A stretch of 13,533 bases of DNA, taken from the NCBI GenBank assembly GCA_017394605.1, contig JAFPXU010000123.1, forward strand, positions 1-13,533, read 5' to 3'. The notes beneath the pieces were generated by a model that saw only the letters and a list, made by a program, of their open reading frames with translations, searched no databases and was not told the origin of the DNA. This DNA comes from Clostridia bacterium. GTDB lineage: Bacteria; Bacillota_A; Clostridia; Christensenellales; CAG-138. The translations under genes and the position numbers were made by a program. This document shows positions 1 through 5,479 of the stretch, piece by piece (position 1 is the first letter of the stretch; each line of letters begins with the position of its first letter).

Positions 1-1
1 A

Positions 2-133
2 CTGGAAGGATTCAACAACAGGATCAAAGTGCTGAAGCGGATCGGATATGGTTACAGAGATGATCGATACTTCTTTACCTTGATTCGCTACCACTCGATC
101 TCCGATATTTATGATTTCCACAATTTTCCGTGA
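2..133 (+). CDS. ISL3-family transposase, C-terminal 43 residues
   Basis: The frame beginning at base 2 is open to a TGA at 131-133. It reads LEGFNNRIKVLKRIGYGYRD and continues with DDRYFFTLIRYHS to a short NFP tail. The E-G-F-N-N-(R/K)-I-K-V-L-K-R segment followed by G-Y-G-(Y/F)-R-D is the hallmark of the end of the DDE catalytic domain of ISL3 transposases; the E is expected to be the last acidic residue of the DDE triad (family knowledge). The rest of the gene is beyond the left edge, so whether the transposase is intact cannot be judged. Confidence 0.8.
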   Translation: MEGFNNRIKVLKRIGYGYRDDRYFFTLIRYHSISDIYDFHNFP

Positions 134-139
134 AGAGCC
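124..139. repeat. Putative right terminal inverted repeat of the ISL3 element
   Basis: TTTTCCGTGAAGAGCC is the presumed right inverted repeat and overlaps the transposase stop codon. It was assigned from the GGCTCTT-like outer tip and from its position between the transposase end and a resumed chromosomal frame. The matching left repeat is not in the window. Confidence 0.5.
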
Positions 140-391
140 AATTTTTTCCCTAAAGAGGCATGGATCAGTTTCGCGGAAAATGCGGCTCTCTTGCTGTATT
201 TCAACCTGGGTGTGCTGTTTTACCTTGCCGGCATGGGCAGAGCAATCAGGAATGATTCCTTTTTCGGGAAGAAATATACCCGAATTCTGATTCCATCGTT
301 CGTTTTCATCCTGTTCGCCGACATTTTTTTCATCATAGTTTCTGCGCTCAAAGGCGGCATCTTCCGCGGATGGCTGGCAAAGAAAGACTAA
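140..391 (+). pseudogene. 3' remnant of a membrane-protein gene truncated by the IS
   Basis: Directly outside the IS end, the frame through 140 is open to TAA at 389-391 (83 codons). It begins NFFPKEAWISFAENAALLLY and has two hydrophobic spans, roughly residues 16-37 and 49-72, ending in a basic tail (W-L-A-K-K-D). The first possible start is TTG at 191, inside the first hydrophobic span and without a ribosome binding site, so a genuine short gene is unlikely. The frame joins the IS end with no stop between, as expected if the 5' part lies on the other side of the insertion. The family is not recognised. Its stop is 12 bases before the next start, so it was probably co-transcribed with the CPBP protease and ABC exporter. 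Confidence 0.55.
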
Positions 392-403
392 GGAGGTAGC
401 ACT

Positions 404-1075
404 GTGTTTGGTTCCATGAAAAAAGACAAAGTCAGGACGATCACCCTTATCGGAATGGCTGTTATGATCATTGCGGTTGCGGTTAAAGCGGCAACATCCT
501 CCGCTATTGCCGCCGCTGCGATCCACATAGCGGGGTTGGCATGTTTCTTCATCATCGAGGGTATTGAAAAAACGCCCGATTCCGAATCCGGGCTTAGTTT
601 CAAACGTTTTTTTTCGGACCTGAAAAAGCCGTGGGTCATCCCTCTGATCCTATTGATGCTCATATTGACTCCCGCAGAAATGCTTCTGAGCAAGGTGGTG
701 CTCGGCACCGCCTATATTGACCATGTGCTGGGGCGGTTAAATGTGCAGGGCATTGATCAGCTTCCTCTGCTGCTGTTTACTCAGATCGTATCTGTTCTTG
801 GTGAAGAGATCGAATTCCGTGCGTTCTTTGTGGGAAAGGGCGAGAAGTGCTTTTCGTTCTGGCCGGCGGCGATTGCCGGAGCCGTGCTGTTTGCCGCGGC
901 GCACTATGCCGCAGGCGCGGCGGGGATCGTTGCGTGGGATCTGATCGGAATCTTTATTGACGCGATCCTGTTTGCGATACTGTACAGCAGGACCGGCAAC
1001 TGCCTGATCAGCTTTATTCCGCATTTTCTGAATAATATGATCGGATTCTTCCTTGTTCCGATTCTGTTCGGATAA
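404..1075 (+). CDS. CPBP (Abi/CAAX-like) family intramembrane metalloprotease
   Basis: This is a 223-residue multi-pass membrane protein of the CPBP family, bacterial relatives of eukaryotic type II CAAX prenyl endopeptidases (Rce1). All three family motifs are visible: E134-E135 with R139 (E-E-I-E-F-R), F163 with H167 (F-A-A-A-H), and H207 with N211 (H-F-L-N-N). The catalytic residues are therefore intact. Hydrophobic spans lie near residues 11-55, 77-100, 120-133, 150-175, 178-195 and 200-222. GTG at 404 is taken as the start because AGGAGG at 391-396 lies 7 bases upstream; the ATG at 416 would be too far away. Known bacterial members act in bacteriocin self-immunity, peptide maturation or anti-sigma cleavage; which applies here is unknown. 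The ABC exporter follows after 23 bases, so the two are probably one operon. Confidence 0.85.
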   Translation: MFGSMKKDKVRTITLIGMAVMIIAVAVKAATSSAIAAAAIHIAGLACFFIIEGIEKTPDSESGLSFKRFFSDLKKPWVIPLILLMLILTPAEMLLSKVVLGTAYIDHVLGRLNVQGIDQLPLLLFTQIVSVLGEEIEFRAFFVGKGEKCFSFWPAAIAGAVLFAAAHYAAGAAGIVAWDLIGIFIDAILFAILYSRTGNCLISFIPHFLNNMIGFFLVPILFG

Positions 1076-1098
1076 GGTATTTCCGATGAGGGTACTTC

Positions 1099-2823
1099 AT
1101 GAGTAAGAAAGAGATCAAGGCGCTCCGACGCCCGTTTATCAAAGAGCTGTTCCGAGAAAACAAATTCAATTTGGCGATGACCGTGCTCGCGGCCCTGTTC
1201 GGTGCTGGGGCAGAGCTGGTGATCTCCTGGCTCATCAAGGAGGTCGCCGACCTGATCTCCGGAGAATGCCCCTATGGGTTCGGTACGCTCCTAGTCATCA
1301 CAGGAGGCGCGTTTGCACTGTTTGGACTGGGATGGATTCTGGATAGGTCATTCCTTTCTGAGTTCCGCGCAAAGGCCATGAAGCAATACCGGGAATACGT
1401 TTTTGACCGGTTGATGGAAAAAGGTATTCAAGCCTTTTCCGGTGAGAACAGCTCACTCTATATCTCTGCGCTCTCCAACGATGTGAATACGATCGAAACG
1501 GACTTTATCGGGCAGCTACAGAGCACGATACAGGTCGGCATCGCGTTTGTCGGCGCGTTGGGTCTCATGCTTTGGTGCAGCCCGCTTCTGACGCTGATCG
1601 CCATCGGTTTTTCCCTGCTGCCGATCATCGTCTCCGTGGTTCTGGGAAACAAGGCGGCAATCGCGGAAAAGAGCGTCTCAGATCAAAAAGAACGCTATAC
1701 CGGCATGCTGAAGGACGCACTCATGGGTTTCTCTGTAATTAAGAGCTTTAAGGCGGAGAAAAGCATTGCCAAACTGCACGATCACAGCAACGCGGACGTA
1801 GCGGAAGCCTCAAAAAAGCGCACGAAGGTGAACGTACTGGTAGGCTATTCCTCAGGCATTGCGGGAGCGATCCTGCAGTTTGGCGTGTTCTTTGTGGCTG
1901 CCGCACTGGCACTCTCCGGCAAGGGTATCACGGCAGGTACCGCCATCGTGTTTGTTCAGCTGTTGAATTACGTGCTGGGGCCCATCCAGGCGTTCCCTAA
2001 GTTTTTCGCGGGCATGATGTCCGCCAACTCGCTGATCGATAAGCTGGTGCAGGCGCTAAACAAAAATGTTTCCGACGAGGGGGAGCAGATCCCGCCGTAT
2101 CTCACCGAGGGGATCTCGATCAAGAATCTTGCATTTGCCTATGAAGAAGGAAAGTCCGTGCTGTGTGACGTGGATATGGACCTTCGCGCCGGCGGATGCT
2201 ATGCACTGGTGGGCGGCTCCGGCAGCGGCAAGTCGACGATTCTGAATCTGCTGATGGCGTCCTCAAAGAATTATCAAGGCGAGATTCTCTATGACGGAAA
2301 GGAACTCAAAACCGTATCTGCCGGCTCGCTCTACGACCTCGTGTCCATTATTCAGCAGAGCGTGTTTGTATTCAATAGCACGATTTGCGACAACATTACC
2401 ATGTTTTCCAAATTCCCGGAAGAGGAGATCGACCGTGCCGTACTGCTGTCCGGGCTGAAGAAGCTCATCGACGAAAAGGGTGCGGATTATCTCTGCGGAG
2501 AAAACGGCTCCGGTCTTTCCGGCGGCGAGCGGCAGCGGATATCCATTGCCCGGGCACTGCTGCGCAAGACCCCGGTACTCCTTGTGGATGAGGCTACGGC
2601 GTCTCTGGACCCGGAGACCTCCTTTGAGGTACTGGACGCCATTCTGAAGCTGGATGGCTACACCCGTGTCATCGTTACCCACGATCTGGACGAGAATATC
2701 CTGCGCCGCTGTACCGGTCTTTTCGTGCTGAAAAATGGCGAGGTTTCGGAACAGAGGACCTTCGGAGAACTGATGGCGCAGAAGGGGTATTTCTATTCTC
2801 TATTCACCGTCTCCCAGAGATAA
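1099..2823 (+). CDS. ABC exporter half-transporter (membrane domain fused to ATPase)
   Basis: The 574-residue protein has the usual exporter order: about six membrane segments in residues 15-320, then a nucleotide-binding domain. ATPase motifs seen: Walker A GGSGSGKST at 372-380, Q-loop Q419/Q420, signature LSGGERQR at 473-480, Walker B with D497-E498, D-loop S-L-D, and H-loop H528. All catalytic residues are present, so it should be an active ATP-driven exporter that works as a homo- or heterodimer. The length is normal for a half-transporter, and no N-terminal C39 peptidase domain is present. It follows the CPBP protease by 23 bases; GAGGG at about 1088 can serve as ribosome binding site. 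The protease partner suggests a peptide or hydrophobic substrate, but the substrate cannot be read from sequence. No clear terminator follows. Confidence 0.9.
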   Translation: MSKKEIKALRRPFIKELFRENKFNLAMTVLAALFGAGAELVISWLIKEVADLISGECPYGFGTLLVITGGAFALFGLGWILDRSFLSEFRAKAMKQYREYVFDRLMEKGIQAFSGENSSLYISALSNDVNTIETDFIGQLQSTIQVGIAFVGALGLMLWCSPLLTLIAIGFSLLPIIVSVVLGNKAAIAEKSVSDQKERYTGMLKDALMGFSVIKSFKAEKSIAKLHDHSNADVAEASKKRTKVNVLVGYSSGIAGAILQFGVFFVAAALALSGKGITAGTAIVFVQLLNYVLGPIQAFPKFFAGMMSANSLIDKLVQALNKNVSDEGEQIPPYLTEGISIKNLAFAYEEGKSVLCDVDMDLRAGGCYALVGGSGSGKSTILNLLMASSKNYQGEILYDGKELKTVSAGSLYDLVSIIQQSVFVFNSTICDNITMFSKFPEEEIDRAVLLSGLKKLIDEKGADYLCGENGSGLSGGERQRISIARALLRKTPVLLVDEATASLDPETSFEVLDAILKLDGYTRVIVTHDLDENILRRCTGLFVLKNGEVSEQRTFGELMAQKGYFYSLFTVSQR

Positions 2824-2843
2824 CCGTATTTCCTCAAGACATT

Positions 2844-2871
2844 TTGAAATTGGGCTGTGCTTTGGTACAAT
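2844..2871 (+). promoter_or_regulatory. Candidate sigma-A promoter upstream of the acetyltransferase
   Basis: TTGAAA (2844-2849) and TACAAT (2866-2871) are separated by 16 bases. A perfect TATAAT also occurs at 2880-2885, but without a convincing -35. Transcription from either would start at about 2878-2893 and yield a leader of some 180-195 bases before the acetyltransferase. Confidence 0.5.
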
Positions 2872-2936
2872 AACAGCGTTATAATCCGCAGAGTTGCCAT
2901 TCTCTGTTATCAACGCTGACAACAAAATGATAACAG
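2870..2936 (+). promoter_or_regulatory. Leader with mutually exclusive hairpins upstream of the acetyltransferase
   Basis: Two competing stem-loops share one strand. Hairpin A pairs CAGCGTT (2874-2880) with AACGCTG (2912-2918), continues with ATAA/TTAT (2881-2884 with 2907-2910) and CAGAG/CTCTG (2889-2893 with 2902-2906), and closes an 8-base loop. Hairpin B pairs CTGTTATC (2904-2911) perfectly with GATAACAG (2929-2936). Both use 2904-2911, so they cannot form together. Hairpin B ends just before AAGGGG, a possible ribosome binding site. No U-tract follows, so a simple terminator is unlikely. Because the candidate promoter overlaps arm A, the repeats could instead be DNA binding sites for a regulator. 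Confidence 0.4.
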
Positions 2937-2946
2937 AAGGGGCGAT

Positions 2947-3027
2947 ATGGTAATAGATCATGCCGATTCGGTAAGGGCGATAAACGATAAAGCATTCTGT
3001 TTTCCTGTATCTCTACTGGGAGTGTAG
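2947..3027 (+). CDS. Possible 26-residue leader ORF before the acetyltransferase
   Basis: An ATG at 2947 lies 6 bases after AAGGGG and opens a frame of 26 codons beginning MVIDHADSVRAINDKAF, ending at TAG 3025-3027. It has no recognised family and no membrane segment. It sits between a structured leader and the acetyltransferase start, 43 bases before the latter. This is the layout of leader-peptide control of some resistance genes (known for erm and cat genes), but nothing in the codons points to a particular inducer. It could equally be chance. Confidence 0.25.
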   Translation: MVIDHADSVRAINDKAFCFPVSLLGV

Positions 3028-3070
3028 CGTTGCGAGAACAACATCCATAACAACAACAAAGGGATCGTGA

Positions 3071-3550
3071 ATGATCAGATTTGCAGAGATTACAAACAAG
3101 AATATTTGGAAAGTATGTACGTTGGAGCCTTTTGAAGAACAAAAGGATTTTGTTGCGGAAAACATACAAAGCCTGGCGGAGGCATACGCTACAAGGAATG
3201 AAGGGAATAACGCATTGCCTTTGGCTGTATATGATGACGATACGCTTATCGGTTTTGTCATGATTGGAAAGGGAACTGTAGGCAACAAAGACGAGAGCGA
3301 TCTGATAAAGGAAAACTACAGCATTTGGAGACTGATGATAGACAAGAAATATCAGGGGCATGGTCTTGGAAAGCAGACTATAGACGCGGTGATTGCACTG
3401 ATTCGAACTTTCCCATTCGGCGAGGCAAAGAAGGTATGGCTTTCTTATGAACCGGAAAACATGCGCGCCAGAAAAATATACCGCAAATACGGTTTTGTCG
3501 AGAACGGGGAAATGTGCGGCGGTGAAATTGTTGCGGTATACGAGCTGTAG
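3071..3550 (+). CDS. GNAT N-acetyltransferase, spermidine acetyltransferase (BltD-like)
   Basis: This 159-residue soluble protein has a complete GNAT fold. N-terminal A-E-I-T-N-K-N-I-W is followed by E-E-Q-K-D-F-V-A (residues 21-30), A-L-P-L-A-V-Y-D-D-D, and W-R-L-M-I-D. The acetyl-CoA loop Q-G-H-G-L-G is at residues 95-100. The end contains L-S-Y-E-P-E-N and a G-E-I-V-A-V-Y-E-L terminus. This pattern matches spermine/spermidine acetyltransferases of the BltD type, which acetylate polyamines with acetyl-CoA in the cytoplasm (family knowledge); the exact substrate is inferred. GGGATCG supplies the ribosome binding site just before ATG 3071. Base composition is clearly more AT-rich than the genes to the right, suggesting a different origin. 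No strong terminator follows; only short weak inverted repeats (AAGC/GCTT, AGTC/GACT) are present. Confidence 0.85.
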   Translation: MIRFAEITNKNIWKVCTLEPFEEQKDFVAENIQSLAEAYATRNEGNNALPLAVYDDDTLIGFVMIGKGTVGNKDESDLIKENYSIWRLMIDKKYQGHGLGKQTIDAVIALIRTFPFGEAKKVWLSYEPENMRARKIYRKYGFVENGEMCGGEIVAVYEL

Positions 3551-3592
3551 CAAGCTGTGGCTTAATAGTCTTCAGACTTGATAGCTGCATTT

Positions 3593-3623
3593 TTGCAACT
3601 TATATAAGATATCCATATATAAA
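3593..3623 (+). promoter_or_regulatory. Candidate promoter with inverted repeat for the AbrB gene
   Basis: TTGCAA (3593-3598) and TATATA (3616-3621) lie 17 bases apart. The spacer and -10 hold an inverted repeat, TTATATA (3600-3606) with TATATAA (3616-3622), nearly centred on the palindrome GATATC (3608-3613). AbrB-type regulators often bind AT-rich promoter DNA and control themselves, so autoregulation is possible. The site is about 110 bases upstream of the AbrB start. Confidence 0.45.
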
Positions 3624-3731
3624 ACGAATAACAGATTGAGAAATAAGCCTCGTTTTTGCCGGTAAATCAAGCAATAATATAAGGAAAGAAAGAGCAGAAA
3701 AAGAATGGAAATATCAGGTTGAGGTGAAGCT

Positions 3732-3950
3732 ATGAAAGGACCGGAAGGGAAATACGCTTGGACGGCAACCGTCGGAGAAAAAGGACAGATCGTCATTCCG
3801 AAACAGGCCAGGGAACTGTTTGGGATCAAGCCCGGAGATACGTTGCTTCTTCTCGGCGATGAAAAGAGAGGGATCGCTATCCCCCCTAAGGGAGCGTTCG
3901 CTGAATTGTTCGGGGCGGCGTTTCGGGATCAGAACGGTGACGACAGGTGA
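3732..3950 (+). CDS. AbrB/SpoVT-type DNA-binding regulator
   Basis: This 72-residue protein carries one AbrB-like swapped-hairpin DNA-binding domain at about residues 10-50: W-T-A-T-V-G-E-K-G-Q-I-V-I-P-K, then A-R-E-L-F-G-I-K-P-G-D-T-L-L-L-L. The G-x-I-x-I-P-K and L-x-I-x-x-G-D signatures are both present. Members bind DNA as dimers or tetramers and act as transition-state regulators or as antitoxins. No toxin gene is adjacent, so a transcriptional regulator is favoured. ATG 3732 is preceded by GAGGTG at 3721-3726. Its stop overlaps the GTG start of the glycosyltransferase by 4 bases (GTGA), so the pair is translationally coupled and it may control that gene. Confidence 0.85.
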   Translation: MKGPEGKYAWTATVGEKGQIVIPKQARELFGIKPGDTLLLLGDEKRGIAIPPKGAFAELFGAAFRDQNGDDR

Positions 3951-5340
3951 AGAGAATAGCTTTCTTCTCCATCCCTGCACACGGGCATACAAATCCCATG
4001 CTGCCTGTCGCCGCGGAACTGGTGAGGCGGGGAAGCACGGTTAGGTTCTATTCGTTTGACGAATTCAGGGAAAAGATCGTTGCCACGGGCGCGGAGTTTA
4101 TCTCTTGCGACGCGTTTCTTCCGGAACTGACGGAACAGGAAAAAAAGCCGGACTGAAAAAAGTGTCCTCAACGGAGATGACGATACAGGACATCCGGATT
4201 ACGCTCCGTATGGACGGCTTCCTTAACGAAGAATTCCGGACGTTCAATCCGCATGCGGTATATACGGATTCTGTCTGCTTCTAGGGCAAGCTGAACGCGT
4301 GGAAGCACAATGTTCCGATGGTGGTCTCCACCAGCACGTTCGCGTTCAATCAGCTGTCCTCGCAGTACATGAAGAATTCACCCGGAGAGCTGGCGGACAT
4401 GATCCTCGGTCTGCCCAGGATCGCCAGAGAGCTGAAAATGCTCGAACCCTACGGCTATCACGTGAAAAACCCGCTGTCGCTGGTACAGAGCGACAATCAA
4501 ACGGACAGCGTCGTGTATACTTCGCGGCGGTTCCAACCGTACGCGGAGAGCTTTTCGGATCACTATGCTTTTGTCGGTCCGTCCGTGTTTTCGGATATCG
4601 TTCCGCAAAAAACGAAAGAACGCCCTTTGGTCTATATTTCCATGGGAACGGTCATCAATGACAGACCGGACTTTTACGCCAGATGCATCGAGGCTATGCG
4701 TGATCAGAATGTCGACGTGATCATTTCCTGCGGGAACGCGGTGAACCCGGAGTCGCTCGGCGCGCTGCCAAAAAACATCCGGATATTTCCCTATGCCGAT
4801 CAGCTTGATATCCTTTCCAAAGCGGACGTGTTCATCACGCACTGCGGGATGAACAGTGTTTCCGAAAGCCTGTACATGGCGGCGCCGATGGTGCTCTATC
4901 CACAGACAAGCGAACAGAAAGCAGTGGCAAGAAGGACAGCGGAGATCGGGGCAGGGACGGTCCTGTCGGACGATTCCGCTGAGGGAATCCGGGCATCCGT
5001 ACGGGAAGTGCTGCATCATGACGCCTATGGAAAAGCTGCAGAAGCGTGCTGCAGGGATTTTCGTTCCTGCACGGGAGCGGCGGGGGCTGCGGAGTTCATC
5101 GAGAACGCGCCGCATTCCTCAAACGGGACGGATGTTGTCGCTGAGCTGAATAAAGCGAACGCCCGGTTTCAGCTCGTTTACTGGATCGCTATCTCGCTCG
5201 TGATCCTTTTGACAGGTCTGCTTTTCAGATGGAGACATGTCTGGATCATCGGCGTTGCGGCAGGAATCCTGTCCAATCCGATCGGCAGGGTGATACAGAA
5301 GCGGAACTATGCAGCCATATTGAAACGGATCCGCAAATGA
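3947..5340 (+). pseudogene. MGT-family glycosyltransferase (GT1, GT-B fold), broken by a frameshift and a stop
   Basis: Reading begins at GTG 3947 with MKRIAFFSIPAHGHTNPMLP, the N-terminal HGHxNP motif whose first His (H12) is the expected catalytic base in macrolide-type glycosyltransferases. The frame stops at TGA 4154-4156, but homology continues in the frame through 4147 (A-G-L-K-K-V-S-S-T-E). Restoring one A in the run of seven at 4140-4146 joins them. A second lesion is TAG at 4282-4284 within S-V-C-F-*-G-K-L, where the family normally has Trp, so TGG became TAG. From 4285 the frame is open to 5340 and holds the UDP-sugar motif HCGMNSVSESL (from 4840). The repaired product would be about 463 residues, longer than the usual 390-400, because two hydrophobic helices (encoded at about 5170-5280) and a basic tail have been added. 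Activity is unlikely unless the downstream half is expressed. Confidence 0.85.
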
Positions 5341-5378
5341 ATCCGCTGTTTTTAGATAGAGCAGCAGGTGCTGACATC

Positions 5379-5407
5379 TTCAAATTAAGCTTTTACGCAG
5401 GTATACT
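5379..5407 (+). promoter_or_regulatory. Candidate promoter for the M3 oligopeptidase gene
   Basis: TTCAAA (5379-5384) and TATACT (5402-5407) are 17 bases apart. A start near 5414 would give a leader of about 65 bases before ATG 5480. No operator-like repeat of note overlaps it. Confidence 0.5.
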
Positions 5408-5479
5408 GAAACGGTACGAAAGGTCACGCTCCTGTAACGCTTGACCGTGAAACCGGAAAGAGAAAAGAGAGGAAACGAA

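Larger units (their letters stand above)
1..139 (+). mobile_element. Right end of an ISL3-family insertion sequence (partial)
   Basis: The window opens inside an IS element. The end of a transposase frame runs into a terminal sequence whose outer tip, read inward from the element end, is GGCTCTTCACGGAAAA. A GGCTCTT-like tip is typical of ISL3-family inverted repeats (family knowledge). The stop codon of the transposase lies inside this tip. Immediately outside is an A/T-rich stretch (AATTTTTT at 140-147), which would suit the 8-bp A/T-rich target duplication ISL3 elements usually make. The left end and second copy of the duplication are outside the window, so the boundary at 139 is inferred. 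Confidence 0.65.

Noticed and set aside
134..189. AGAGCC (134-139) and GGCTCT (184-189) as both ends of a tiny mobile element
   Set aside because: Only six bases match, and the sequence between them continues the same open frame as the downstream fragment, so the match is probably chance.
191..391. A complete small membrane-protein gene starting at TTG 191
   Set aside because: No ribosome binding site precedes it, the start would lie inside a hydrophobic span, and the open frame extends upstream to the IS end, so it is better read as a truncated gene.
3551..3600. Short inverted repeats after the acetyltransferase as a terminator
   Set aside because: Stems are only four bases (AAGC/GCTT, AGTC/GACT, TGCA/TGCA) and weak; they do not make a convincing intrinsic terminator.
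4378..5115. Minus-strand open frame opposite the glycosyltransferase (245 codons)
   Set aside because: The opposite strand clearly carries the GT-B HCGMNS region; this is a shadow frame.
5441..5479. TTG 5441 as the start of the M3 peptidase
   Set aside because: It has no suitable binding site and adds 13 residues before an ATG that is well placed behind GAGAGG.
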